64,000 nt of DNA from Maridesulfovibrio hydrothermalis AM13 = DSM 14728 (GTDB lineage: Bacteria > Desulfobacterota > Desulfovibrionia > Desulfovibrionales > Desulfovibrionaceae). The notes under the pieces were generated by a model. It had not been told where the DNA came from. It worked only from the letters and a program-made list of their open reading frames with translations, and made no database searches. Positions 1 through 7,881 of this stretch are shown piece after piece (position 1 is the stretch's first letter; every line of letters starts with the position of its first letter). The DNA is taken from the NCBI RefSeq assembly GCF_000331025.1, contig NC_020055.1:3257370-3321369 (forward strand), read 5' to 3'. A program made the translations under genes and the position numbers.

Positions 1-644
1 CAGATTTCAAGAATTCTATCGTAGTTTGTAAGAAGCGGATTTTCCGCATCATGATCACGCATCCAGCGAGCGAGAATAGATCCACCGCGGGAAACGATTC
101 CCAGCAGGCGGTCACCGTTAAGCGCCCACTCGGCTCCGCGACGGGTGAGTCCGCAATGCAGGGTCATGAAATCAACACCCTGTTCTGCTTCTTTCTCAAG
201 CTCTTTCAGAAGTTCCTCGATGGTGAATCCAGCAGGATCTTCATCACGGGCAACATACTGCTGAGCCATTGCGTAAATGGGCACAGTGCCGAGAGGCAGC
301 GGACACTGTGTCAACATATCAACTCTGATGCCGTCAAGATCACCATCAGTAGAAAGATCCATAACCGCGTGCGCTCCGGCCTTCCATGCGGTATCCAGTT
401 TTTTCATTTCCTTTGCGCGGTCACTCTTGAAGGGGGAGGTACCGATATTCGCATTAACTTTAACTTTTGCGGGCTGCCCGATAAGGGTGGGAACTACATC
501 TTTATGGTTAGGGTTCCCTAAGAGAACCATCGTTCCATTTTCAATACCCTGAATAATTGTTTCTTTGGAGAGACCTTCGCTCTTGCAAAGTTCATCAATG
601 CTGGAATCAAATATGCTTTTGAGAGCTTTATTCTTTGAAAACAT
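1..644 (-). CDS. thiC: Phosphomethylpyrimidine synthase ThiC, partial (N-terminal part)
   Basis: Radical-SAM enzyme of thiamine biosynthesis that converts aminoimidazole ribotide to hydroxymethylpyrimidine phosphate in the cytoplasm. Only about the first 214 codons lie in the window; the gene runs off the left edge. The N-terminus reads MFSKNKALKSIFDSSIDELC, and the family's early conserved blocks follow (GTMVLLGNPNH, KVNANIGTS, DLSTDGDLDGIR, FMTLHCGLTRRG). The C-terminal CxxC..C cluster motif lies outside. The ATG at 644-642 has an AAGGA ribosome site just upstream. It is divergent from the NhaC-type gene. The leader was checked for a TPP riboswitch and none was recognised, which is unusual for thiC. 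Confidence 0.93.
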   Translation of the reverse strand, partial: MFSKNKALKSIFDSSIDELCKSEGLSKETIIQGIENGTMVLLGNPNHKDVVPTLIGQPAKVKVNANIGTSPFKSDRAKEMKKLDTAWKAGAHAVMDLSTDGDLDGIRVDMLTQCPLPLGTVPIYAMAQQYVARDEDPAGFTIEELLKELEKEAEQGVDFMTLHCGLTRRGAEWALNGDRLLGIVSRGGSILARWMRDHDAENPLLTNYDRILEI

Positions 645-972
645 CTAATTTCCTTTAACTTTTACTGATATTGTGCATTTTCGTATTAGCAATGGTGTCT
701 GTATAAGGTAAGTCCATAACCCAATTTGCCAGCAGGTACAATGACACTTTTTAACGAAATGATATAATCAAAGCCAGACTGCAGGCATGGGAATAAGTAA
801 TTAATCACCTGCGCATTCGCTTCAAACCGACCATAATATTTCATTATTTCGCAATTTTATCGTGGAAAATCAAATAAATACATAGCCAATTTGCTTTTAT
901 GAGACTTTTCTAGTAATTCCGCAGAACATATTTTTTTGCGACATTCATATAATTTCAAGGGGGAAATTCAAA
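645..972. promoter_or_regulatory. Divergent intergenic region thiC / NhaC-type gene
   Basis: This 328-base AT-rich gap holds both start regions. A possible sigma-70 promoter for the right-hand gene is TTGCTT (891-896), a 17-base spacer and TAATTC (914-919). An AAGGGGG ribosome site precedes the ATG at 973. On the thiC side I see no TPP aptamer: the conserved CUGAGA and ACC..GAUCUGG elements are not recognisable. No RNA gene or other ORF is supported. Confidence 0.3.
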
Positions 973-2679
973 ATGCGCCATTGGAGAGGGATATTTTTAC
1001 TGATTGTATCAGTAGTACTTTTTTGCCAGCCGGCTTTTGCAGCAGATTCAAGTCTTGGAGCTGCCAATGCAGAAAAATTCGGTATGCTGACGCTGATTCC
1101 ACCGCTGGTGGCGATTGTTCTTGCTTTCATGACTAAGAACGTCATCCTTTCGCTGCTGCTCGGTGTTTTTTCCGGAGCTTTTATGCTCGAAACCAAGGGC
1201 TTCAATGTCTATAACGGTTTTGTTGATGGATTCCTCAGACTCTCCAACGAAATCCTGTCTTCACTGGCTGATCCGTGGAATGCCGGTATCGTGCTTCAAT
1301 GTCTGGCAATCGGCGGCCTTATCGCTCTGGTTTCCAAAATGGGTGGCGCTAAAGCAATTGCTGATGCTTTAGCCAAAAAAGCAAAAAGCCCCAGAAGTTC
1401 CCAGTTCGTTACATGGCTGCTGGGTCTGCTCATCTTTTTTGACGATTATGCCAACTCACTTACGGTCGGGCCTATCATGCGTCCGGTAACAGATAAAATG
1501 AAAGTTTCACGCGAAAAGCTGGCATTTGTCATTGATGCAACGGCCGCCCCCATCGCCGGGATTGCTCTTATTTCCACATGGGTAGCATATGAAGTAGGTC
1601 TTATCCGTGACGGTCTGCAAGGCATCGGCTACACAATGAATGCCTACGGCGTTTTTGTGGAAACCATCCCTTACAGATTTTACAACATTCTCATTCTCGT
1701 TTTCATCCTTGCAACCATCTGGTTCATGAGGGAGTTCGGCCCCATGTATACCGCAGAGCAGCGCGCCCGCACCACCGGCAAAGTCCTTGACGATAATGCC
1801 AAACCAATGGTTGCTGACGAAGCTACTGACTTGCAGCCCGTTGAAGGAATTGAACCAAGTATCTGGTATGCAATCATTCCCATCGGAACACTGATTGCTG
1901 CAGCTTTCCTCGGCTTTTACTTTAACGGCTACAACTCCATTATGGGCGGTGAAGATGCTGCACTGAAAGCAATCTTCGACAACTCTCCCATGAGCTTTGT
2001 GGCTATCCGCGAAGCTTTCGGAGCATCTGATGCATCTGTTGTTCTCTTTCAGGCTGCGCTTGTAGCCGGAATCGTAGCGCTGGCAATTGCCATCGGTAAA
2101 AAAATACTGAAAGTTGATGAAGCTATTTCCACATGGGTTCAGGGTGTAAAATCGCTTAACATCACAGCGGTTATCCTGCTGCTGGCATGGTCTCTGTCCG
2201 GAATTATTAAAGAACTGGGAACCGCAGCTTACTTAGTTTCCATTCTGTCTGATTCTATTCCGCCTTTCCTGCTGCCTTCTATCATATTTATAATGGGTTC
2301 GATCATATCCTTTGCAACCGGAACTTCTTACGGAACCATGGGAATTCTCATGCCGCTCTGTATCCCGCTGGCTTATGCACTGGTTCCTGAGCAGAGCTAC
2401 GTTATCCTGAATATTGGTTCTGTACTGACAGGTGCTATCTTCGGTGACCATTGCTCCCCCATTTCAGATACCACCATTCTCTCATCTATGGGGTCCGCCT
2501 GTGATCACATAGACCATACCAGAACCCAGCTGTTCTATGCCGTGCCCGTAGCAATCATTTCTATTGTATTCGGTTATATTCCGGCAGGACTCGGCATGCC
2601 CGTACTTATAGTCATCCCGATCAGTATTCTGGCTGTACTCGCAACAGTACGAATCTTCGGGAAGCCTGTCCCGAATTAA
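973..2679 (+). CDS. NhaC-family Na+/H+ antiporter
   Basis: Inner-membrane secondary transporter of 568 residues, probably exchanging Na+ for H+; related family members exchange amino acids, so the substrate is inferred. The first ~24 residues form a signal-like hydrophobic segment ending PAFAAD, followed by about a dozen membrane segments. Family signatures are IFFDDYANSLTVGPIMRPV and ATAAPIAGIALISTWVAYE near residues 155-210, and GDHCSPISDTTILSS near residue 490. A strong AAGGGGG ribosome site precedes the ATG. A perfect hairpin terminator follows, so it is probably monocistronic. With nhaB further on, this is the second sodium antiporter in the window, consistent with a marine host. Confidence 0.88.
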   Translation: MRHWRGIFLLIVSVVLFCQPAFAADSSLGAANAEKFGMLTLIPPLVAIVLAFMTKNVILSLLLGVFSGAFMLETKGFNVYNGFVDGFLRLSNEILSSLADPWNAGIVLQCLAIGGLIALVSKMGGAKAIADALAKKAKSPRSSQFVTWLLGLLIFFDDYANSLTVGPIMRPVTDKMKVSREKLAFVIDATAAPIAGIALISTWVAYEVGLIRDGLQGIGYTMNAYGVFVETIPYRFYNILILVFILATIWFMREFGPMYTAEQRARTTGKVLDDNAKPMVADEATDLQPVEGIEPSIWYAIIPIGTLIAAAFLGFYFNGYNSIMGGEDAALKAIFDNSPMSFVAIREAFGASDASVVLFQAALVAGIVALAIAIGKKILKVDEAISTWVQGVKSLNITAVILLLAWSLSGIIKELGTAAYLVSILSDSIPPFLLPSIIFIMGSIISFATGTSYGTMGILMPLCIPLAYALVPEQSYVILNIGSVLTGAIFGDHCSPISDTTILSSMGSACDHIDHTRTQLFYAVPVAIISIVFGYIPAGLGMPVLIVIPISILAVLATVRIFGKPVPN

Positions 2680-2738
2680 CTTATGCGCCACGCGCTTTTT
2701 TATAAATAATCTCACCTCCGCCGGGAGGGGAAAAAGGG

Positions 2739-2772
2739 AAGCCCTCTTTAACAAATGTTAAAGAGGGCTTTT
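2739..2772 (+). terminator. Rho-independent terminator after the NhaC-type gene
   Basis: A perfect 14-bp stem (2739-2752 with 2757-2770) with an AAAT loop is followed by TTTT. On the other strand it could also stop the convergent dehydrogenase transcript, which ends at 2800. Confidence 0.9.
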
Positions 2773-2799
2773 ACTTACTGAAACCAGTGTGTTGAGATA

Positions 2800-3804
2800 T
2801 TAAACCTGCATTTTAACCAGAACCTTCATAGCACCTTTACGCATGGCATGCTCAAAGGCTTCATTAAACTGCTCAAATTTATACTGCGCTTCAATTAGCC
2901 CGGAAACATCAACCATGCCTTGCTCCAGTACCGAAAGTGCCAGCCCTATATTGCCACATCTCGAACCGACAATTGAAATTTCATCCACCACGACTTTTGC
3001 CAGATTCAATAAAGCAGGCTTATGCGAGGTAGTCTTCGCCACCACCGTCCCTTCAGGTCTAACAAAATCAATAGCATAACCAAGCCCGTTCTCGCTCCCG
3101 GTAGCCTCGACAACCAGATCAAATTTATCCCACTGCGCAGCCAGATCCGTCAAATCCTCCACCTTATCAATACAGTAAGTATCAACGCCCTGCCCTCCTG
3201 CAACAGCCAGCTTATCTTCATGTTTACCAACCAGCAGCACGCCCGGGTTATAAAGTTTCAACCCCAGCGCAGTCAGCAGGCCAAGCTTGCCGTCCCCCAG
3301 AACCATCACCCGCATATCACCCGTAACATGAATCTGCTGACTGACTTCCAGCCCTGCCGCCAGCGGCTCGGCAAAAACAGCTGAACTATCCGCAACATCA
3401 TCAGGCACAACATATAAATTATCTGCCGGAACCTTCAAAAACTCCGCAAACGCACCGTCATGATTAACTATCCCCACAACAGTTCGCTTCGCTACATGTC
3501 TACGGTCACCGACATAATCACCTGCAGGAACATTAATATCTGCCACCACCCGTCTGCCGACAAATTCCGGTCTGTCTGGACACTTCTCAACCGTAGCAAC
3601 AAACTCATGCCCCGGCACGCCCTCAAAACCATAATAGCCCTTGTGCAACTCAATATCTGTATTGCATATACCCGCTATCCGGACACGCAGTAGAGCCTCG
3701 CCCTTAGCAAGTTCAGGTAAATCTTTATTAATGATATCGATGCTGCCATCCTTAAAATATATTGAACGCATGCCGGTCTCCGGATAATAATGATCAAATT
3801 TCAC
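2800..3804 (-). CDS. Medium-chain alcohol/polyol dehydrogenase family protein
   Basis: NAD(P)-dependent oxidoreductase of the MDR superfamily (334 residues); substrate unknown. Catalytic-zinc residues are in the expected places: Cys47 (GICNTD) and His66-Glu67 (PGHEF). The Rossmann glycine motif is GDGKLG at 169-174. The four-cysteine lobe that normally binds structural zinc (about residues 90-110) lacks all its cysteines: the stretch reads NVPAGDYVGDRRHVAKRT where relatives have GxCxxCxxG...C. The start is GTG with AAGGGA eight bases upstream, three bases after the stop of the upstream MBL-fold gene, so the two are co-transcribed and translationally linked. Confidence 0.85.
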   Translation of the reverse strand: MKFDHYYPETGMRSIYFKDGSIDIINKDLPELAKGEALLRVRIAGICNTDIELHKGYYGFEGVPGHEFVATVEKCPDRPEFVGRRVVADINVPAGDYVGDRRHVAKRTVVGIVNHDGAFAEFLKVPADNLYVVPDDVADSSAVFAEPLAAGLEVSQQIHVTGDMRVMVLGDGKLGLLTALGLKLYNPGVLLVGKHEDKLAVAGGQGVDTYCIDKVEDLTDLAAQWDKFDLVVEATGSENGLGYAIDFVRPEGTVVAKTTSHKPALLNLAKVVVDEISIVGSRCGNIGLALSVLEQGMVDVSGLIEAQYKFEQFNEAFEHAMRKGAMKVLVKMQV

Positions 3805-3807
3805 AAG

Positions 3808-4560
3808 CTAAGTCCCTTCAACAACATCCATTTTGGCAAAGGCCGGTTCGTGCAGCGGGATTAAAATATCAGCCATTTCTTTAACTTTCAGCATAATGTC
3901 ATAAGCATTGTATGTGTTGACACTGGTCCCGGGCGGGATAACCTCCATCTCCATACCGGTTACCTCCAGAGGAGGATAAAAATTCTCCTTTATCACGCAA
4001 AATCCGGTGATGACTGCAAGGCCGCCTGCGGTATCGATTAATATAGTCATGCCTCCCTCGGTATGAACGGGAGTATGCATCATTTTTATACCGGGCAGAA
4101 TTTCTTTATCCCCGTCCAGAATTACAATCTGTCCGTTCTCTTCTACGTCTTCAATATAATCCTCCAGATAACGAAAATCCAATGGATGCGGGTTATGAAC
4201 ATGCTCCAGTTCTTTACGATGCACGTAAAACTTTGCGTTGCTGCACTTGTAGTCATTTTCGCAATGATCGTTATGAATATGAGTATGGATTACGATATCG
4301 ATATCCTCTGGCTTCAAACCATACTTTGCCAAACCGTCCTCGAAAGTATATATCCTGCCCCCTAAATCAGCTTCGCGGTCATCGGAAATAATGGGCTGCA
4401 TCTCTCCGGTATCGACAAGAATTTTTTTATCTCCACCTTCGATATACCAACAGTATATCGGAATAATATATGGCAACCCATAACCATGCTGATAGGTCAT
4501 CATACCTTTATCAAATCTCTTAGTTCCCATCACAATGGGGTGAATCCTGTATTTAATCAT
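3808..4560 (-). CDS. Metallo-beta-lactamase-fold hydrolase (AHL-lactonase-like)
   Basis: Cytoplasmic 250-residue MBL-fold protein. It shows the HxHxDH metal motif (HTHIHNDH), a later His (HTPVHTEGG), and a C-terminal HEPAF that may supply the last His. The order and spacing resemble the N-acyl-homoserine lactonase branch. The stretch that in AiiA-type enzymes carries the bridging Asp just before KENF reads ITGFCVIKENF here, so that Asp seems to be Gly. I chose the ATG at 4560 (MIKYRIHP) because AGGAGA lies just upstream; the longer reading frame lacks a ribosome site. It is first in an operon with the dehydrogenase. The natural substrate cannot be read from the sequence. Confidence 0.8.
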   Translation of the reverse strand: MIKYRIHPIVMGTKRFDKGMMTYQHGYGLPYIIPIYCWYIEGGDKKILVDTGEMQPIISDDREADLGGRIYTFEDGLAKYGLKPEDIDIVIHTHIHNDHCENDYKCSNAKFYVHRKELEHVHNPHPLDFRYLEDYIEDVEENGQIVILDGDKEILPGIKMMHTPVHTEGGMTILIDTAGGLAVITGFCVIKENFYPPLEVTGMEMEVIPPGTSVNTYNAYDIMLKVKEMADILIPLHEPAFAKMDVVEGT

Positions 4561-4999
4561 ATATTCTCCTGACAAGGCAGCCATCCGCCAGAAAGCTGTA
4601 TTAAGTGACAAACAGAGTTGAAACCTACCCCATAGCCCGCATAAATGTAAATTTATCGCACTCCAATTTTAAGACTAGATAAGTGAAAAGTTAAACAAAT
4701 CTAGCCCTGAAAAATTCATACCACACAAAAACAAATATTATCACTGTTTTACAGATTTTATATTTACAACATAACATATTATTTTAATGAGATTATTCAT
4801 ATATATTGTGAAATTAATCACATAATATTGCAGTATTTCAAACCTATGACGGTAGATACAATGTGAAAAAGTTATTTTTTTCTTTATCTCAAATTTGATT
4901 GTATATTATTTCACACACACATAAAAACAGTTTAGTTAAAAAGTAACCGACCACTCTGGCCGGGATAAAAAATCATAAACGGAAAGTGAGGAGGACATT
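4561..4999. other. AT-rich divergent intergenic region (439 bp)
   Basis: Control region between the minus-strand MBL/dehydrogenase operon and the plus-strand DUF169 gene. It is very AT-rich and carries the CRP/FNR-type palindrome at 4807-4822. A weaker relative lies at 4900-4915 (TGTAT-N6-TCACA). A possible -10 (TATATT, 4902-4907) overlaps the weaker site. GAGGAGG at about 4989-4995 is the DUF169 ribosome site. No ORF or structured RNA is supported. Confidence 0.5.
4807..4822. promoter_or_regulatory. CRP/FNR-family (HcpR-like) operator
   Basis: The bases read TGTGA-AATTAA-TCACA, a perfect TGTGA-N6-TCACA dyad. Extended by one base each side it is TTGTGA..TCACAT, one base from the TTGTGA-N6-TCACAA consensus published for HcpR in Desulfovibrio. 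It lies about 180 bases before the DUF169 start and about 250 before the MBL gene start. Which gene it controls, and whether the binder is HcpR or another CRP/FNR protein, is inference. Confidence 0.6.
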
Positions 5000-5773
5000 A
5001 TGACTTACAAAGAAATGCAAGAATTGCTGATGAAGGAAATGAGACTTTACCATTATCCTGTAGCCGTTAAATTTTTCTACGAGCAGGATGAAGTCGACAA
5101 ATTTAAAAAAGAAGCCGACTATCAGGTTCCCATCAAGGCTATGACCTTCTGCCAGTGGGAACTCGCTGCCCGTATGAAAGGCCAGATTGTTTATTCCGAC
5201 CTTAAAGGTCTGGGCTGTGGTAATGCTGTATACGCTTTTGCATGGAAAGAGCTTGATGAGAAAGAAATCAAAGGTCATTCTAAATATGTAGTGGACTTTG
5301 AGCAGGCTGAAAAATTCGTAAAAAGCAAACCCCGTCTTCCTGAAGGACTGATAGGTATTGCTGTCGCTCCTCTCGGTTCGATTGACGGTCTCTTTGAGCC
5401 TGACACAGTGCATTTCTACTGCGACAACATGCAGGCATATCACTTTGCAGTTGACTACATGGCAGCAACTGACACCCACCCTCTGCGTCCGAATATCACC
5501 ATGAACTCATCCGCCTGCGCAGGAAACGTCTATTCATACGTCGCAAATGAGTTTAACATGGTACCGGCCTGTTCCGGCAGCTATAATGCAGGTAAAACTG
5601 AGCGCGGTGAAATCAACGTCATGATTCCCGGTAAAAAATTCAAACTTGTCATCCAGAGACTGGTCGACCGCATCAATATCGCCAGTGCCTCCATCACCAA
5701 GCCCGGCGACGGATTCCCCGGACAGGATGTTTGCAAAAACTGTCCTCTGATTATTTTTAAGAAAGAAAAATAA
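5000..5773 (+). CDS. DUF169 family protein
   Basis: 257-residue soluble protein of the DUF169 family, common in anaerobes; its biochemical function is not established. Family blocks are YPVAVKFFY near the N-terminus, MTFCQWELAARMKG near residue 50, GCGNAVYAF, and SSACAGNVYSYVAN near residue 175. It is cysteine-rich, including a C-terminal DVCKNCPL pair, which suggests metal or redox chemistry, but no standard cluster motif is evident. GAGGAGG precedes the ATG, and a hairpin terminator follows, so it is probably monocistronic. The CRP/FNR-type palindrome upstream suggests control by redox, nitrosative stress or energy state. Confidence 0.85.
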   Translation: MTYKEMQELLMKEMRLYHYPVAVKFFYEQDEVDKFKKEADYQVPIKAMTFCQWELAARMKGQIVYSDLKGLGCGNAVYAFAWKELDEKEIKGHSKYVVDFEQAEKFVKSKPRLPEGLIGIAVAPLGSIDGLFEPDTVHFYCDNMQAYHFAVDYMAATDTHPLRPNITMNSSACAGNVYSYVANEFNMVPACSGSYNAGKTERGEINVMIPGKKFKLVIQRLVDRINIASASITKPGDGFPGQDVCKNCPLIIFKKEK

Positions 5774-5783
5774 TATAAAAATT

Positions 5784-5814
5784 AGAGTGCGGTACTGCAA
5801 TACCGCACTCTTTA
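5784..5814 (+). terminator. Rho-independent terminator after DUF169 gene
   Basis: An 11-bp stem (AGAGTGCGGTA with its complement, ending at 5811) closes a short loop and is followed by TTT and AT-rich sequence. Confidence 0.85.
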
Positions 5815-5858
5815 ATAATGAATGAAGGCGCAAAATCAATCTTTTGCTTACTTGGGTA

Positions 5859-5878
5859 TTCACCGCGAAAACGGTGAA
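5859..5878 (+). promoter_or_regulatory. Short hairpin in tauE leader
   Basis: TTCACCG (5859-5865) pairs with CGGTGAA (5872-5878) around a six-base loop, 55 bases before the TauE/SafE start. It may sit in the 5' untranslated region. No poly-T follows, so it is not a terminator. Confidence 0.35.
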
Positions 5879-5932
5879 GAAAAGCAAGGGATAAGATTTA
5901 GCAAAACCAACTTTCACTTAAGGAGTTACACT

Positions 5933-7093
5933 ATGTTTAAATCACGCAAAAGCCTGATGATCATGGCTCTCGCGTTGCTCGCTGTGGCGGCTTTTTTTGA
6001 GCCAGCATTTGCAGACAGACTGCAGGACGCTATCAATGCAACCCCCAAAGGTACTGGCGCAGGTCAGATCAATCCCGACCTTGCTCCCGGTTTTCTGGGT
6101 GTTAACGGCGGCCCTGATGTCAACTTGCTGATCGGCTTTGCCTGGGCAATCTGGGTTGGTTGGATTTTCTCCACAGTCGGTGCATTCGGCGGTATCATGG
6201 CTGGTGTCGGTCACATCACTATTTTTGGATTCGGTAACTACGCTTCCACCTTCAAGAAGACCTCCCCTGTAATGAACAAGCTGGTAACTGACTCCATCCG
6301 TGTGTCCAACCAGTGGCTGGTTGGTACATCTGCTGCGATGTCCTCCTTCAACTATTACAAAATGGGCCGTCTGGTTCTGCCTCTGGGCCTTTGCCTTGCA
6401 GCTGGTTCCATCGCAGGTTCCTACCTCGTTCCCTGGCTCACAGCTGGCAAAATCTCCCTGAAATCATACATTGGTTTCTTCGGTCTCTTTGTTCTGGCAC
6501 TGGGCTGCTACCTCTTCTACGAAACCACTCCTAAAGGTCAGGCCGGTAAGAAGCAGGCTAAAGAAGCTGCTAAAGCTTTCGAAGCATCCATTCAGGATGA
6601 AAAAGACGGCGCAAAAGTTGATACAGCATCTATGGGTGTTAAGGTTGTCAGCTTCTCCGCTTCCAAATGCATCTTCACCTTCTACGGTGTTGAATTCTCC
6701 TTCAATCCGCTCATTCCTGTAGTCGGCGGTTTCATCATTGCAGCTCTCGCCTCCTTCCTCGGAGTTGGCGGCGGATTCCTGCTCGTGCCTTTCCTGACCA
6801 GTGTTGCAGGTCTGCCCATGTACCTTGTTGCAGGAACATCCGCTCTTGCAGTTCTGGTTGGTATGACCACCTCTGTTTTCACATACATGGTTGTTAAAGA
6901 TACTCCGGTTTTCTGGCCTCTCATCGGCGTGGAACTCCTCGGAATTCTTGTTGGTTCCTTCATTGGACCCCGTACTTCCAAATACATCCCGGACGTATGG
7001 CTCAAACGACTCTTCGTCGTGCTGGCTCTTTACGTAGGTATCCGTTACTCCTCCAAAGGATTCCTCGGATACAGCCTGCTGCCTCCGTTCTAA
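5933..7093 (+). CDS. TauE/SafE-family anion transporter (DUF81)
   Basis: 386-residue inner-membrane protein of the TauE/SafE (DUF81) family, whose members move sulfite, sulfoacetate or related sulfur anions. The ATG at 5933 has AAGGAG 8 bases upstream; an earlier in-frame ATG at 5822 has no such site. A signal-like N-terminus ends PAFADR around residue 27. The two halves each carry the glycine-rich family repeat (GAFGGIMAGVGHI near residue 85; LASFLGVGGGFLLVPFL near residue 275). A charged Lys/Ala-rich cytoplasmic loop separates them. It begins an operon with a membrane protein, a PhnD-like binding protein, a histidine kinase and a PPDK-like protein. In a sulfate reducer, sulfate, sulfite or thiosulfate are plausible substrates, but this is inference. 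Confidence 0.82.
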   Translation: MFKSRKSLMIMALALLAVAAFFEPAFADRLQDAINATPKGTGAGQINPDLAPGFLGVNGGPDVNLLIGFAWAIWVGWIFSTVGAFGGIMAGVGHITIFGFGNYASTFKKTSPVMNKLVTDSIRVSNQWLVGTSAAMSSFNYYKMGRLVLPLGLCLAAGSIAGSYLVPWLTAGKISLKSYIGFFGLFVLALGCYLFYETTPKGQAGKKQAKEAAKAFEASIQDEKDGAKVDTASMGVKVVSFSASKCIFTFYGVEFSFNPLIPVVGGFIIAALASFLGVGGGFLLVPFLTSVAGLPMYLVAGTSALAVLVGMTTSVFTYMVVKDTPVFWPLIGVELLGILVGSFIGPRTSKYIPDVWLKRLFVVLALYVGIRYSSKGFLGYSLLPPF

Positions 7094-7116
7094 ACAAAAT
7101 ATAACGCACCACACCT

Positions 7117-7161
7117 GCCGGTGTTCCTCTGTCTGCACTCCACTTGCAGAGGAACACCGGC
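7117..7161 (+). other. Intercistronic hairpin (15-bp stem)
   Basis: Bases 7117-7131 are perfectly complementary to 7147-7161, with a 15-base loop, between the TauE/SafE stop and the next ribosome site. No T-tract follows (CCCCTTAAAC), so it is more likely an mRNA-stabilising or processing element, or a weak terminator that sets the ratio of transporter to downstream sensor proteins. Confidence 0.7.
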
Positions 7162-7181
7162 CCCTTAAACGGAGTTATTAA

Positions 7182-7823
7182 ATGATTGATTTTGATTCAA
7201 TTTATCCTGTGATAGACACTATGCTCATCACCCCCTACCGGATAGGCCTGCCTGCTGCTGCGGCTTTCTGGATGGGTACAGCACTCATTGCCTTCTGGTG
7301 CACCATTGCCGGAGAGCTGAGCATGGCTGTCATTTATATTTGGAACAGGGAATATTATACTGATCTCAATCGCAAGATGACCCGCATGCATAATATTTCT
7401 GTGGCAGCGATCCGTCATAAGAAAAAAGACACCTTTAAATCTGCCAATAAATGGGCCAATGAATATTTCGGCAAGGTGTTTTTCTCCCACGCGGCTCTCT
7501 TTGCGGTATCCCTCTGGCCTGTTCCTTTTGCTCTGGCATGGCTTCAGGAGAGATTTACCGGCATCGACATCCACACTATTCCTTACACTGAATTCGGTCT
7601 GGGCTATCCTTTTGTTTTCATTTTATCTTATATACTTGTACGCTATGGCTTCTCTAAGGTAAGACAATTCATACCTTTGATGAAAAAGATAGACAAAATG
7701 AGAGCGGATGATGCCGAAAAGGCTGGACAAATGACTTCATGGAGTGAACTTGTCCCGGCAGATACTAAAAATGCTGAAGCAAAAATTTCTGCAAATCCTG
7801 CACCTGCTGAAAGCAAGGCGTAG
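7182..7823 (+). CDS. Membrane protein of unknown function
   Basis: 213 residues. A hydrophobic segment near residues 23-50 is followed by a basic loop (RHKKKDTFKSANKWANEYFGK). There are two more membrane segments at about 100-118 and 140-158, then a soluble Ala/Lys-rich C-terminal tail. The layout of one helix, a charged cytoplasmic loop and two helices recalls EMC3/Oxa1-like small insertases, but I cannot identify a family. GGAG precedes the ATG. It lies between the transporter and the PhnD-like gene in one operon, so a role as partner of either is likely. Confidence 0.75.
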   Translation: MIDFDSIYPVIDTMLITPYRIGLPAAAAFWMGTALIAFWCTIAGELSMAVIYIWNREYYTDLNRKMTRMHNISVAAIRHKKKDTFKSANKWANEYFGKVFFSHAALFAVSLWPVPFALAWLQERFTGIDIHTIPYTEFGLGYPFVFILSYILVRYGFSKVRQFIPLMKKIDKMRADDAEKAGQMTSWSELVPADTKNAEAKISANPAPAESKA

Positions 7824-7881
7824 CCTCCTCCCTGAGCATCAGCATGTGCAGGGAGCTGCTCCCTCTCTCAATGGAGATACC

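Noticed and set aside
645-935. TPP riboswitch upstream of thiC
   Set aside because: Read on the minus strand; the conserved thi-box elements (CUGAGA and the pyrophosphate-helix sequence) are not present.
6464-7138. Long minus-strand open frame opposite the TauE/SafE gene
   Set aside because: Protein has no family features and the opposite strand encodes a clear transporter; codon shadow.
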